Shown: in pieces, positions 38,812 to 48,182 of the stretch
How the letters are laid out: each line of letters begins with the position of its first letter
Position numbering within the stretch: position 1 is the first letter of the stretch
Assembly: GCA_903911145.1 (NCBI GenBank)
Contig: CAIWCD010000007.1
Span: forward strand, 62,001-126,000
From: an uncultured delta proteobacterium
GTDB taxonomy: Bacteria > Myxococcota > Myxococcia > Myxococcales > 40CM-4-68-19
Direction: 5' to 3'
Length of the DNA: 64,000 bases
Program-made: the position numbers and the translations under genes
The notes under the pieces: model-generated
Database searches by the model: none
Seen by the model: only the letters and a program-made list of their open reading frames with translations
Told to the model about the DNA's origin: nothing

Positions 38812-39348
38812 TCACGCTGAGTAGTCGGCGTGGCACGAGATCTCCCAATCGACGACCCCGTCCCCGCGCTGGTTCGCGTGGCGGATGACGACGTCGCTGA
38901 AGTGCTTCGAGGATTTGAGCTTCTTGCTGAAGACGGAGAGGTCCTCGTAGTTGACGGCGCTCCCCTTCATCGAGACGTTGCCGCCCGCTTCCGCGTACTC
39001 GGCCAGCCAGACCCGCGCAGGGATCAGGTTGGAGAGCTCGTCCATGACCTTGACCGGTCCGGTGCGGCCCTTTTTGAGGTTGTCGAGGATCTTGAGCTTG
39101 TCCTCGAGCGCCTTCTTTTCCGCGTTGATCGACTTGACCTCGCCGATCGTCTTTTCGAGCTTCGCGATGTCGTCGCGCGTCGAGGAGATGCGCGCGTTCA
39201 GCGCCGTCTCATCGGCGTCGACACGCGTGTACCAGAGGTAGTTGCAGAGCGACGCCAGAACGATCACCAGCGCACCGACGACGATCTGTTGACGACCCGA
39301 TTCGCGTTTCTTGCTCGCACGAACCGGGAGGAGGTTGATCCGAATCAT
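38812..39348 (-). CDS. pilN: Type IV pilus assembly protein PilN
   Basis: A 178-residue bitopic protein with the short cytoplasmic tail MIRINLLPVRASKK that binds PilM (the INLLP motif is diagnostic), one TM helix, a periplasmic coiled coil (RISSTRDDIAKLEKTIGEVK) and a small C-terminal domain. Its start overlaps the pilM stop by 4 bp (ATGA), so PilM and PilN are translationally coupled. Length matches the family. Confidence 0.95.
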   Translation of the reverse strand: MIRINLLPVRASKKRESGRQQIVVGALVIVLASLCNYLWYTRVDADETALNARISSTRDDIAKLEKTIGEVKSINAEKKALEDKLKILDNLKKGRTGPVKVMDELSNLIPARVWLAEYAEAGGNVSMKGSAVNYEDLSVFSKKLKSSKHFSDVVIRHANQRGDGVVDWEISCHADYSA

Positions 39349-40415
39349 CGCTCGTTGCTCCGGCGCAGCGCGAGGCCCACGCCCACAGCGGCCGACAGGG
39401 CCACTTCGAGAATGTAGTTGGGATCGAAGCGACGGTTGTCGATCTCGATCGACTTGAACGGATTGAGGATCTCGACGGGAACGCCGACGCGCTGCTCGAT
39501 GACCTTGAAGAGCGCCGGGATCTTCGCCGTGCCGCCTGCGAGGTAGAGCCGCGCGATGTGGCTGTCGGCCGCCGTCGCGGTGTAGAAATCGAGGCTGCGC
39601 TGGATCTCGCCGGCCATCTGATCGGCGACACCCTGGATCACGCGCTCGACCTCCTGCGGAATCACCGAGTCCGCGTCGCGAGCTGCGTCGCCGCCGACCT
39701 TCAGCTTCTCCGCCTCGTCATACGAGACGTTGAGCTGCTTCTGAATCTCCTCGGTGAACTGGTTGCCACCCATCGTCACATCGCGCGTGAAGGTGGTCAG
39801 GCCGTTCGCGAGCACATTGATGTTGCAGACCGAGGCGCCCGCATTCACGAGGACGACCGTCTCTGCCTTCGAGAGCTGGTAGTTGATCTCGAACGCGTTC
39901 TGCACTGCGAAGGCATCCACATCCACGACCACGGGCGTCAGGCCCGCCTCGGCCACGACCGAGGTGTAGTCGTTGATCATGTCCTTCTTGGCCGCGACGA
40001 GCAGCACGTCCATCTGACCAGTGCCTGTGTCCGACTCGGGCCCGGTGAGGATCTGCACGTCGATGTTCACGTCCTTGACATCGAACGGGATGTACTGAGC
40101 CGCCTCCCACTGGATGCTCTCCTCGAGCTCCTCCTGGGTCATGCGGGGCATGGAAATCTTCTTGATGATGACCGAGTGGCCGGAGACGCCGATCGCGACC
40201 TCACGGTTCTTCAGCTTGAACTGGCCGACGAGGTGCTTGATTGCCTCGACAATCGCGGTCGAGTTCATCAACGCGCCATCGACAATGGCCTCGGGAGGAA
40301 GCTGCGCGACACCGAACGCTTCAAGCGCAAACGAACGCTTGTTCTCTCGCAACTGGACGAGCTTCACCGACGATGAGCCGATGTCGAGCCCGAGGGCGAG
40401 CCTGCTTTTTGCCAC
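39345..40415 (-). CDS. pilM: Type IV pilus ATPase-like protein PilM
   Basis: A 356-residue actin/FtsA-fold cytoplasmic protein that binds the PilN tail. Phosphate-1 motif LGLDIGSSSVKLVQL, phosphate-2 VLVNAGASVCNINVL, adenosine motif YLAGGTAKIPALF. I prefer the GTG at 40415 (MAKSRLALGLDIG after GGGAG), the normal PilM N-terminus; an ATG at 40457 would add 14 basic residues and may be a product of the leader region. It is the first gene of pilMNOPQ. The promoter should lie between here and the regulator gene. Confidence 0.95.
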   Translation of the reverse strand: MAKSRLALGLDIGSSSVKLVQLRENKRSFALEAFGVAQLPPEAIVDGALMNSTAIVEAIKHLVGQFKLKNREVAIGVSGHSVIIKKISMPRMTQEELEESIQWEAAQYIPFDVKDVNIDVQILTGPESDTGTGQMDVLLVAAKKDMINDYTSVVAEAGLTPVVVDVDAFAVQNAFEINYQLSKAETVVLVNAGASVCNINVLANGLTTFTRDVTMGGNQFTEEIQKQLNVSYDEAEKLKVGGDAARDADSVIPQEVERVIQGVADQMAGEIQRSLDFYTATAADSHIARLYLAGGTAKIPALFKVIEQRVGVPVEILNPFKSIEIDNRRFDPNYILEVALSAAVGVGLALRRSNER

Positions 40416-40460
40416 GGCCACACTCCCACGAGGGCGCTTGAATCGGCCCCCAGACATCGG

Positions 40461-40480
40461 CCCGTTTCGAAGGAAACGGG
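40461..40480 (-). promoter_or_regulatory. Perfect hairpin in the pilM leader
   Basis: CCCGTTTC-GAAG-GAAACGGG is an 8-bp perfect stem with a tetraloop, about 46 bp upstream of the preferred pilM GTG. If pilM begins at 40415, this lies in its untranslated leader. There is no U-run, so it is more likely a leader structure or protein site than a terminator. Confidence 0.4.
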
Positions 40481-40527
40481 GTTCTCCCTAAGACGTTGGT
40501 GACGCTATCACTGTCCAGAATCTCGAC

Positions 40528-40549
40528 AAAAAAAATGGCAGCGCATGCC
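40528..40549 (-). terminator. Weak terminator-like site after the NtrC-type regulator
   Basis: Reading the minus strand, GGCA-TGCGC-TGCC is followed within one base by eight U residues. The stem is only 4 bp, so termination would be partial. It would separate the regulator from pilMNOPQ. Confidence 0.3.
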
Positions 40550-40610
40550 TTGCATTCACCTGACGACGTAGCGGACCGGACGTCATAGCGCAAAACTGCG
40601 GAATGGAGAA

Positions 40611-41981
40611 CTATTCCAATCCATAGTCGCGAATCTTATAGAGCAGCGCGCGAGGGGAGAGCTCGAGAAGCTCGGCGGCGCGGCTGCGATTGCCGCTCGT
40701 CTGGACGAGTGCGCGGCGGATCAGATCGGCCTCGACAGCACGCGCTGCGCGCTTCACGCTGAGGTCGCCTTCGATGAGCGGCGGCGGCTGGTGGCCGGCG
40801 GGAGCATCCTGCGCGATCGATTCGGGGAGCGCGTCGATCTCGATCTGCTCGTCGTCGCTCATCACCAGCGCACGCTCGAGAGCGTTTTCCAGCTCGCGCA
40901 CGTTGCCGGGCCAGCGGTAGCGAACCAGGCGCTCAAGCGCCGGTGCGGAAAGCGGGCGGGCGCGGACGCCAAGCCGCTGCGCGTGTCGCTCGATGAATCG
41001 CGCTGCGAGCTGCGCGATCTCCTCGGGTCGCTCGCGCAGAGGCGGGAGGTGGATGGCAACGACGTTGAGCCGGTAGAAGAGATCCTCGCGGAAGCGGCCC
41101 TGCGCGACAGCCTCCTTGAGATCGACGTGGGTCGCGGCGAGCACCCGCACATCGACCTTCACTCCGCGGCTCTCGCCGACGCGGCGGATCTCTCCTTCCT
41201 GCAGGACGCGAAGCAGCGAGACCTGCAAGGAAGGAGGAAGGTCGCCGATCTCGTCGAGCAGGAGCGTGCCGCCGTCCGCCTCCTCGAAGAGGCCGCGCCG
41301 TGCGCTCTGCGCTCCCGTGAACGCTCCCTTTGCGTGACCGAACAGCTCGCTCTCGATGAGCGCAGCCGGGAGCGATGCACAATTGATGGCGACGAACTGA
41401 CGGTCGGCGCGCTGTGAGAGCTGGTGGAGCGCGCGGGCAATGCGCTCCTTGCCGGTGCCGCTCTCTCCCGTGATCAGCATCGTCGCCTTGGTGGGCGCGG
41501 CCTTCTGCACGATGCGCATCACTTCGCGCATCGCCGCACCCGTCGCGACGAGCTCGCTGCCGACGCGCGAACCTTCGAGCTCCCGCCGCAGCAGCCGGTT
41601 CTGCGCACGCAGCCGCTCCCGCTCCTCGGCCTTGCGCAGCACGAGCAGGACCTCGTCGGGTCGGAACGGCTTGCCGAGATAATCGTAGGCGCCCGCCTTC
41701 ATCGCCTCGATCGCCAGCTCCTGGGAGCCGTACGCGCTCATGACGATGATGGTCAGCTCGGGAGCGATCGCGAGCGCGCGCGGCACCAGCTCAAGTCCGC
41801 TCATCTTCGGCATGCGCACGTCGGTCACCAGCGCGTCGTAATCGCGAGCGGCCAGCTCTTGCAACGCCTCCTCTCCATTCGACACCGCGCGCACCTCGTA
41901 GCCGCGATCGGAGAGAAGAATGGTGAGGACGTGGCGGATCGACTCTTCATCATCGGCGATGAGGATCGAACGCAAGGACAT
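40611..41981 (-). CDS. NtrC-family sigma-54 response regulator
   Basis: A 456-residue three-domain regulator: receiver ([10 protein letters not shown] with phospho-Asp in [11 protein letters not shown]), AAA+ sigma-54 activator (Walker A GESGTGKE, the sigma-54-contact loop GAFTGA, Walker [13 protein letters not shown], arginine-finger region [10 protein letters not shown]), and a Fis-type HTH ([21 protein letters not shown]). All key residues are present. It lies 6 bp after nadK and about 195 bp before pilM on the same strand. PilR is a good guess, but no PilS kinase is in the window. Confidence 0.95.
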   Translation of the reverse strand: MSLRSILIADDEESIRHVLTILLSDRGYEVRAVSNGEEALQELAARDYDALVTDVRMPKMSGLELVPRALAIAPELTIIVMSAYGSQELAIEAMKAGAYDYLGKPFRPDEVLLVLRKAEERERLRAQNRLLRRELEGSRVGSELVATGAAMREVMRIVQKAAPTKATMLITGESGTGKERIARALHQLSQRADRQFVAINCASLPAALIESELFGHAKGAFTGAQSARRGLFEEADGGTLLLDEIGDLPPSLQVSLLRVLQEGEIRRVGESRGVKVDVRVLAATHVDLKEAVAQGRFREDLFYRLNVVAIHLPPLRERPEEIAQLAARFIERHAQRLGVRARPLSAPALERLVRYRWPGNVRELENALERALVMSDDEQIEIDALPESIAQDAPAGHQPPPLIEGDLSVKRAARAVEADLIRRALVQTSGNRSRAAELLELSPRALLYKIRDYGLE

Positions 41982-41987
41982 GGATGA

Positions 41988-42830
41988 TCACGCTCCCCAG
42001 TGCAGCTTCGCGCGAAGGATGCTGAAGGGATCGACGTCGGGATTTCCCACGAGCAGCGTGCGGTGGGGCGCGAGTGTCGCGCGCACGACGTCTCCGCGGC
42101 GCAACTCGCAGCCGCGCGTTCCATCGACGGAGAGGAACATTTCCGCATCGCCTGCGAGAAAGATCTCGATCGGCATCGAGGCCGGCAGCACGAGCGGCCG
42201 CTGCGTGAGCGAGTGGGGACAGATCGGCGTGAGCAGCACCGCCTCGAGCGTCGGATAGACGATTGGGCCGCCCGCCGAGAGCGAATAGGCAGTCGAACCG
42301 GTCGGCGTCGCGACGATCAGCCCGTCGGCCTCGTACTCTGCCGCGAGCCGTCCACCCACTGAAGCGGTCAGCCGCGTCAAGCGCGCAAGGTCTCCTTTCG
42401 AGATCACCGCGTCGTTGAGCGCGAACCCCTTCTGCACCACCTGATCGCCCCGCCGCACCTCGAGCGCGAGCATCGAGCGGCGGCTCACGGGAAGCTCGCC
42501 CGACAGAGCGCGCGCGACCATCTCGGCGGCCCGTTCGCGCGGCGCTTCGGTGAGGTATCCGAGCGTGCCGAGATTGACGCCGAGAATGGGCACCTCGCGT
42601 CCCGCGCAGAGTCCGGCAGCGTGCAGCAGCGTGCCGTCGCCGCCGAGGACGACGAAGAGATCGGCGCGCTGGCCCAGTTCAAGACCCCGCGCGTTCGGCA
42701 GATCGGGAAGGCCGGTGCCCTCTTCGATCAACGGACAATGTCCCTGCCGCTGCAGCTCGATTGCGAGGAGGCGGCAGAGCGCGACGGCCTGGGCGTTGCC
42801 GAGCTTGGGGACGAGGGCGATGGTGCGCAT
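41988..42830 (-). CDS. nadK: NAD kinase
   Basis: A 280-residue ATP-NAD kinase making NADP+. It opens MRTIALVPKLGNAQAVAL, with the diphosphate-binding GGDGTLLHAA, the NDAVISKGD loop and the second glycine-rich block TPTGSTAYSLSAGGPI. The start at 42830 fits the family; the frame stays open upstream, but only into rarA antisense. The divergent rarA starts 65 bp away. The regulator gene follows 6 bp after its stop. Confidence 0.96.
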   Translation of the reverse strand: MRTIALVPKLGNAQAVALCRLLAIELQRQGHCPLIEEGTGLPDLPNARGLELGQRADLFVVLGGDGTLLHAAGLCAGREVPILGVNLGTLGYLTEAPRERAAEMVARALSGELPVSRRSMLALEVRRGDQVVQKGFALNDAVISKGDLARLTRLTASVGGRLAAEYEADGLIVATPTGSTAYSLSAGGPIVYPTLEAVLLTPICPHSLTQRPLVLPASMPIEIFLAGDAEMFLSVDGTRGCELRRGDVVRATLAPHRTLLVGNPDVDPFSILRAKLHWGA

Positions 42831-42895
42831 CGCCGCGCAGGCTACAGGAAGAGCGAGGCGGGCGCGCGCGCAGATCGATCCTATAGTCGCAGACC

Positions 42896-44326
42896 ATGTC
42901 GCTCGATCTCTTTGAAGCCGCCGCCGAGCGGGACCTGTCGAACAAGCCGCTCGCGGAGAGGATGAGGCCGCGCACGCTCGACGAGGTGGTCGGCCAGGAG
43001 CATGTGCTCGGGCCGGGGACGCTGTTGCGCCGCGCGATCGAAGCCGACCACGTTCCGTCTCTGCTCCTCTGGGGACCGCCCGGATGCGGAAAGACGACGC
43101 TCGCGCAGGTGGTCGCGGCGGCAACGAAGTCGGAGCTCGTCCAGCTCTCGGCCACCGAGGCGGGAATCAAGGACATCCGCGAGGTGGTCGCGCGCGCGAA
43201 GGAGCTACGGGCGCACCAGCACAAGCGCACGCTGCTCTTCATCGACGAGATCCACCGCTTCAACAAGGGGCAGCAGGATGCCCTCCTCCCTCACGTCGAA
43301 CGCGGCGTGATCACGCTGCTCGGCGCGACGACGGAAAACCCGAGCTTCGAGGTGAACGCGGCGCTTCTTTCGCGCACGCGCGTCTTCGCGCTTCGCCCTC
43401 TCGAAGAGACCGATCTGCACGCCCTGATGATGCGCGCGCTCATCGACAAGACGCGTGGGCTCGGCGAAATGGGCCTCGTCGCGTCGCCGGATTTTCTCGA
43501 TCACGTCGCCCGCCACGCGAGTGGAGATGGACGGCGTGCGCTCGGTGCGCTCGAGGTGGCGGCCGCGCGCGCGCAATCCGAGGGGCGCGGCAAGCTCACG
43601 GTCGAGGACGCCGAAGAGGCGCTGCAGCAGAAGACGCTCCTCTACGACAAGGGCGGCGACGCGCACTACGACACCGTCTCGGCGTTCATCAAGTCGATGC
43701 GAGGCAGCGATCCCGACGCGGCGATCTACTACCTCGTGCGCATGCTCGAGTCGGGAGAGGAGCCGCGCTTTCTCCTGCGCCGGATGGTCATCTTTGCGAG
43801 CGAGGACATCGGAAATGCCGAGCCGCGGGCGCTCTCGGTCGCGGTCGATGCGCTGCGCGCCTTCGAGCTCATGGGGCTCCCTGAGGGGGTGCTGCCGATG
43901 ACGCAGGCAGCGGCGTTTCTTGCGACCTGCCCGAAGAGCAACGCGGTGATCAAGGCCTACGGAGCCGCGCGCGCGGCAGTGAACGAGCATGGCCCCCTGC
44001 CCGTCCCGATGAAGCTGCGCAACGCGCCGACCGCGATGATGAAGTCGATGGGTTACTCGGGCGGATACAAGTATCCGCACAACTTCGAGGGGAACTACGT
44101 CGCCGAGGAGTATCTGCCCGACAAACTGCGGGGCGCGCGCTTCTACCAACCGGGAGTGAGCGGCGAGGAGAGGGTGATTGGCGAGAGGATGAATGCGGCG
44201 AGGGAAGAAGTGGAGCGCGCCCGCGCCGCGCAGGCTGACCCGACCACTGCGAACGAGCGAGAGAGAAAGCCTGGGCCGAGTTCGGGAGAACTGCACGCGG
44301 CGCTGCACAAGAAGAAGGAAGGCTGA
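42896..44326 (+). CDS. rarA: Replication-associated recombination protein A (RarA/MgsA)
   Basis: A 476-residue AAA+ clamp-loader-like ATPase acting at stalled forks. The N-terminal peptide MSLDLFEAAAERDLSNKPLA is the SSB/PCNA-type tail of the family, Walker A is GPPGCGKTT, Walker B LLFIDEIHRFNKGQ, sensor 1 LLGATTENPSFEVN. The MgsA C-terminal oligomerisation domain follows (LRNAPTAMMKSMGYSGGYKYPH). The last 50 residues are a charged linker (ERERKPGPSSGEL). The gene is divergent from nadK. Confidence 0.96.
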   Translation: MSLDLFEAAAERDLSNKPLAERMRPRTLDEVVGQEHVLGPGTLLRRAIEADHVPSLLLWGPPGCGKTTLAQVVAAATKSELVQLSATEAGIKDIREVVARAKELRAHQHKRTLLFIDEIHRFNKGQQDALLPHVERGVITLLGATTENPSFEVNAALLSRTRVFALRPLEETDLHALMMRALIDKTRGLGEMGLVASPDFLDHVARHASGDGRRALGALEVAAARAQSEGRGKLTVEDAEEALQQKTLLYDKGGDAHYDTVSAFIKSMRGSDPDAAIYYLVRMLESGEEPRFLLRRMVIFASEDIGNAEPRALSVAVDALRAFELMGLPEGVLPMTQAAAFLATCPKSNAVIKAYGAARAAVNEHGPLPVPMKLRNAPTAMMKSMGYSGGYKYPHNFEGNYVAEEYLPDKLRGARFYQPGVSGEERVIGERMNAAREEVERARAAQADPTTANERERKPGPSSGELHAALHKKKEG

Positions 44327-44407
44327 AGCACAGGCGCCGATCCCACGATGGCGGCCTGAGTTCAAGACTGCACCTGCGCGCGCGGCGATGGTAATGCGCC
44401 CACTCCC

Positions 44408-46927
44408 GTGGCCATCGACCTCTCCCTCCTCAATCCGCAGCAGCGCGCCGCCGTCATTCAGACGGAAGGGCCGCTCCTCGTGCTCGCGGGAGCAGGCTCG
44501 GGCAAGACGCGCGTGATCGCGCATCGCGTGGTTCACTTGATGGACAAGGGTGTCTCGCCGCGCGCGATTCTCGCGGTGACCTTCACCAACAAGGCCGCAG
44601 CAGAGATGAAGGAGCGCATCGTCAAGCTGGCCGCGGATGGCGACGCGAAGGCCGGTGCGCAGCGGTGCCGCGGACTCACCGTCAGCACGTTCCACGCGTT
44701 CGGCGTGCGCGTGCTGCGCAAGGAGCATCACCACCTCGAGCTGCCGGCGAAATTCGCTATCTTCGACTCCGGCGATCAGGCCTCGTTGGTGAAACGGCTC
44801 CTGCGCGACATCAATGTGGAGGATCGCCGCTTCGATGTTCCGCGGCTCGTCTCGACGCTGAGCCGGCGGCGCACGGGGGGTGGCAAGAAGCAGATTCTCA
44901 CGCCGACGTCGCCCGACGATGGCGACGCGCTCGCGCACGGACAGGACCCGGAATACGAGCTGCTCTGCGACGAGCTGTTGCCGCGCTACGAATTGGGCCT
45001 CAAGGCGATGGGCGCCGTCGACTTCGACGATCTGCTCCTCTTGCCGCTCAAGCTGTTCAAGACCAATCCGGCGGTGCTCGCGCAGTACCAGAGTCGCTTC
45101 CGCTATCTGCTCGTCGACGAATACCAGGACACAAACCAGACGCAGCTGGAGCTGCTCGAGCTGCTTGCGGGGATGCGAAGAAACCTCTGCGTCGTCGGCG
45201 ATGACGACCAGAGCATCTACGCGTGGCGCGGCGCGCAGGTGGAGAACATCCTCTCGTTCGACAAGCGCTTCCCTGGCTCGGTCGAGATCTTCCTCGAGCA
45301 GAACTACCGCTCGACGAGTGCGGTGCTCGACGCGGCGAACGCGGTGATTGGCAAGAACAGCGAGCGCAAGAAGAAGAAGCTCTGGACCGATCGGGGTCGC
45401 GGCTCGAACATCCGCCTCGTCGTCGCGCCCGATGATGAAGGCGAGGCGAGGTGGGTCGCGGACGAGATCGTGCGGCTCTCCTTCGAGGAGAAGATTCCGC
45501 GGCACGAGATCGCGGTGCTCTATCGGACCAACGCGCAGGCCAAGCCGCTCGAGGAGACGCTGCGGCTCGCGGGCGTTCCCTATCGTGTCGTCGGCGGGAC
45601 GAGCCTCTTCGATCGCAAGGAGGTGCGCGACCTGCTCGCGTACCTGCGCGCCGCGATGAATCCGCGCGACGAGGTGAGTCTCCTGCGCATCATCAATGTG
45701 CCGGCCCGGGGCATCGGAGATCAGACCGTCGCGAAGGCGCAGGAGCTTGCGCGCAAGAAGAAGCTGCCGCTGTTCGAAATCCTCCGGCGCGCGGATCACC
45801 ACGCTGAACTCGAGCAGGCGCACGAGCGGGTGCTGGCCTTTTCGCGCATCGTCGAGAAGTACGGGCCGCGCCTGTCGCGCGCCGGGTTCGCGAGTGCCGC
45901 GCGCGCGTTGGTCGAGGAGGTCGGGCTCTTCGATGAGGCCAAGCGGGGCGCGCAGAGCCTTCCCGCCCAGGCGCGGCGCATCGAGGCGGTGGAGGGCCTG
46001 CTGCGGCAGCTCTCGGAGTACGAGAAGCGGCAGGAGATGAAGGCGGCCGAGCGAAGGCTCGAGCTTGCAGGCGCCGCACAAGGAGACGCTCTGCCCGAGG
46101 ACGAGAGCGATGCACCTGAGCCCACGACTGCTCTCGACCCGCAGCCGCGTGACAGTTTGACAAATGATGTCTCGGTGTCACACGCTCCGAGCGTCGAGGT
46201 TCCGCAGAGCGACGAGGATGCTGTCGAGCTTGCCCCGGAGGCGATCGCGGCAGTCCAGCTGGCCTGGGATGCGCTGGCGGCACCGAGCGCGCGCGAGTCA
46301 GGATCGATCGCGTCGTTTCTCCGCGGGCCGCCCGAGACGAAACCGAGCGAGCCTGTGCCCCGCGAGATGACCACGCGCGACATCGGCGAGGCGATGCGCG
46401 AGGACACCGAGATTGACGAGGAGCTTGCGGCAGGGCTCTCGGGATATCTCTCGCGGCTCGCACTCGACCAGCGCGAGGCCGCCGAGGAGGGTGGCGATGC
46501 GGTGACCTTGATGACGCTCCACGGCGCCAAGGGGCTCGAGTGGCGCGCCGTCATCCTCTGCGGTCTCGAGGAGGGGCTCCTGCCCCACTCGGGCAAAGGG
46601 TTCGACGACGGCGGCGATGGCCCGCAGGCCGACGGCGTGCTCAACCTCGACGAGGAGCGGCGGCTCACCTACGTCGGCATCACGCGCGCCCGAGAGAAGC
46701 TCGCCATCACCCGCTGCCGCGAGCGAATCAAGAGAGGCAAGCCGCAGCCGCGCACGCCCAGCCGCTTCCTCGAGGATCTGCCGCTCGAGCTGCTCGACGT
46801 GATCGACGTCGCCGGTCCGCAGCCCGAGGGCACCGAAGAGGTGAAGCAGCAGAAGGCGACGAACTTCTTCGCGGCGATGCAGGCCCTGCTGTCGACGAGC
46901 GAAGAGAAGCCGCCATCAGCAAAGTAA
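44408..46927 (+). CDS. UvrD/Rep/PcrA-family DNA helicase with acidic insertion
   Basis: An 839-residue superfamily 1A 3'-5' helicase. Q motif LNPQQRAAV, Walker A AGAGSGKT, motif Ia TFTNKAAAEMK, motif II DEYQDTNQTQ, III GDDDQSIYAWRGA, IV EQNYRS, V TLHGAKGLEW, VI LTYVGITRAREKL: all intact. Residues about 545-695, between IV and V in the 2B region, hold a Pro/Glu/Asp-rich stretch not seen in E. coli Rep or UvrD as I recall them. GTG start at 44408 (MAIDLSLLNPQQ). Rep or PcrA is the closest role. It follows rarA by 81 bp. Confidence 0.95.
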   Translation: MAIDLSLLNPQQRAAVIQTEGPLLVLAGAGSGKTRVIAHRVVHLMDKGVSPRAILAVTFTNKAAAEMKERIVKLAADGDAKAGAQRCRGLTVSTFHAFGVRVLRKEHHHLELPAKFAIFDSGDQASLVKRLLRDINVEDRRFDVPRLVSTLSRRRTGGGKKQILTPTSPDDGDALAHGQDPEYELLCDELLPRYELGLKAMGAVDFDDLLLLPLKLFKTNPAVLAQYQSRFRYLLVDEYQDTNQTQLELLELLAGMRRNLCVVGDDDQSIYAWRGAQVENILSFDKRFPGSVEIFLEQNYRSTSAVLDAANAVIGKNSERKKKKLWTDRGRGSNIRLVVAPDDEGEARWVADEIVRLSFEEKIPRHEIAVLYRTNAQAKPLEETLRLAGVPYRVVGGTSLFDRKEVRDLLAYLRAAMNPRDEVSLLRIINVPARGIGDQTVAKAQELARKKKLPLFEILRRADHHAELEQAHERVLAFSRIVEKYGPRLSRAGFASAARALVEEVGLFDEAKRGAQSLPAQARRIEAVEGLLRQLSEYEKRQEMKAAERRLELAGAAQGDALPEDESDAPEPTTALDPQPRDSLTNDVSVSHAPSVEVPQSDEDAVELAPEAIAAVQLAWDALAAPSARESGSIASFLRGPPETKPSEPVPREMTTRDIGEAMREDTEIDEELAAGLSGYLSRLALDQREAAEEGGDAVTLMTLHGAKGLEWRAVILCGLEEGLLPHSGKGFDDGGDGPQADGVLNLDEERRLTYVGITRAREKLAITRCRERIKRGKPQPRTPSRFLEDLPLELLDVIDVAGPQPEGTEEVKQQKATNFFAAMQALLSTSEEKPPSAK

Positions 46928-46937
46928 CGCGCATCTG

Positions 46938-46966
46938 TTGACACCCACAGGCAGATCGCATAGATC
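46938..46966 (+). promoter_or_regulatory. Sigma-70-type promoter for rplM-rpsI
   Basis: TTGACA (46938-46943) is a perfect -35 box. After a 17-bp spacer comes TAGATC (46961-46966), a weaker -10. It is 98 bp upstream of the rplM ATG, leaving room for an untranslated leader of about 65 nt. Confidence 0.55.
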
Positions 46967-47036
46967 CCGCCGCCCCTTGTTTTCGGCCACTCTGGCGCTG
47001 CAGGGGAAATCTTACGAATTCTGCTCTGGAGCAGCG

Positions 47037-47474
47037 ATGAAGACCGCAATGGCAAGCCGAGAGACCGCCGACCGCAAGTGGGTGGTCATCGACGTGAACG
47101 ATAAGGTGTTGGGGCGCGCCGCGACCCAGATCGCCAGCATTCTGCGCGGCAAGCACAAGACCTCGTTCACGCCCCACGCTGACTGCGGTGACTTCGTCGT
47201 CGTCGTCAACGCGGAGAAGGTCAAGCTGACCGGCAAGAAGTGGGCGGACAAGCTCTACCGACACCACACCCAGTTCCCGGGCGGCCTCAAGACGTTCACG
47301 GCGCAGCAGGCCGTTGCGCGTGAGCCGACCCGCCTTGTCGAGGACGCCGTGCGCCGCATGCTTCCGCGCACCGTGCTCGGCCGCGAACTGATGCGCAAGC
47401 TCAAGGTGTACGCGGGAGAGCAGCACCCGCACGCCGCGCAGCAGCCGCAGACGATCGTGGCGAAGGACGCCTAG
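47037..47474 (+). CDS. rplM: 50S ribosomal protein L13
   Basis: A 145-residue L13. Characteristic WVVIDVNDKVLGRAATQIAS, LRGKHKTSFTPH, the GDFVVVVNAEKVKLTGKKW block and the C-terminal VRRMLPRTVLGRELMRKLKV are present. The ATG at 47037 is preceded by CTGGAG. L13 is an early large-subunit assembly protein and in many bacteria its leader autoregulates the rplM-rpsI operon. rpsI follows after 91 bp. Confidence 0.98.
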   Translation: MKTAMASRETADRKWVVIDVNDKVLGRAATQIASILRGKHKTSFTPHADCGDFVVVVNAEKVKLTGKKWADKLYRHHTQFPGGLKTFTAQQAVAREPTRLVEDAVRRMLPRTVLGRELMRKLKVYAGEQHPHAAQQPQTIVAKDA

Positions 47475-47565
47475 ATTTTTCCGCTCGGCTCTTCGCCGTG
47501 CGATTGACTTGAATCCCGGCGCTCTCCGTGGGCGCCAGCAATGAAGCTTCAGGAAGGAAGCAAAG

Positions 47566-47961
47566 ATGGCCAAGGAACTGCTCGTCACCGCCACTGGACG
47601 CCGCAAGGAATCGATCGCTCGCGTGCGTCTCAAGCCGGGCACCGGCGAGTTCGCCGTCAACGATCGCACGCTCGATGAGTACTTCGGGCGCGCCACCAGC
47701 AAGATGGTCTTGAAGCAGCCGCTCGAGGTTGTCGAGCAGCTCGGCAAGGTCGACATCTCGATCAACGTCTGCGGCGGCGGGCTCTCGGGCCAGGCCGGCG
47801 CGATCCGCCACGGCATCAGCCGCGCGCTGATCAAGCTGAACGTCGAGTGGCGCCCTGCGCTCAAGAAGGCCGGCTTCCTGACCCGTGACTCGCGCTCTGT
47901 CGAGCGCAAGAAGTACGGCCAGCCGGGCGCGCGCAAGCGGTTCCAGTTCAGCAAGCGCTAA
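47566..47961 (+). CDS. rpsI: 30S ribosomal protein S9
   Basis: A 131-residue S9. [20 protein letters not shown] at the start, [20 protein letters not shown] in the middle and the [10 protein letters not shown] end that reaches the P-site tRNA. The terminal KR is the conserved one. The ATG at 47566 has AGGAAGG upstream. A terminator-like hairpin follows at 48012. Confidence 0.98.
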   Translation: MAKELLVTATGRRKESIARVRLKPGTGEFAVNDRTLDEYFGRATSKMVLKQPLEVVEQLGKVDISINVCGGGLSGQAGAIRHGISRALIKLNVEWRPALKKAGFLTRDSRSVERKKYGQPGARKRFQFSKR

Positions 47962-48011
47962 GCCGGACAAGGCGTGGCCGCTTCGCGGCCCGCTTACAAT
48001 TCGAGTTCGCC

Positions 48012-48043
48012 AAAGGCCCTGCCGGCATCCCGGTGGGGCCTTT
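48012..48043 (+). terminator. Rho-independent terminator after rpsI
   Basis: AAAGGCCC and GGGCCTTT form an 8-bp stem around a loop that itself pairs (CCGG-type). It is followed by GTGTATTCT. A second stem, GGCCGC-TT-GCGGCC-like, lies just upstream at about 47976-47990. It closes the rplM-rpsI transcript before pilT. Confidence 0.6.
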
Positions 48044-48182
48044 GTGTATTCTGCACACGATCCTTCGTGTCATTCCTACACGAAGCGTCGCAGTGCACGG
48101 TCTCGCAATCGCGCTTGGGAGGCACGCCGCGACCTGCTACGGTCCGCGCCATGATCCACTCGCTGCGGCGGTCGAGGAATCG

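Noticed and set aside
40527-40560. A sigma-54 promoter before pilM (TGGCA and TTGCA are both present)
   Set aside because: The GG-to-GC distance is about 3 bp too long and the motif is on the plus strand, pointing away from pilM.
43205-46081. A 958-codon minus-strand frame opposite rarA and the UvrD-family helicase
   Set aside because: Shadow of two well-conserved plus-strand genes; it spans both of them and their gap, with no recognisable motif.
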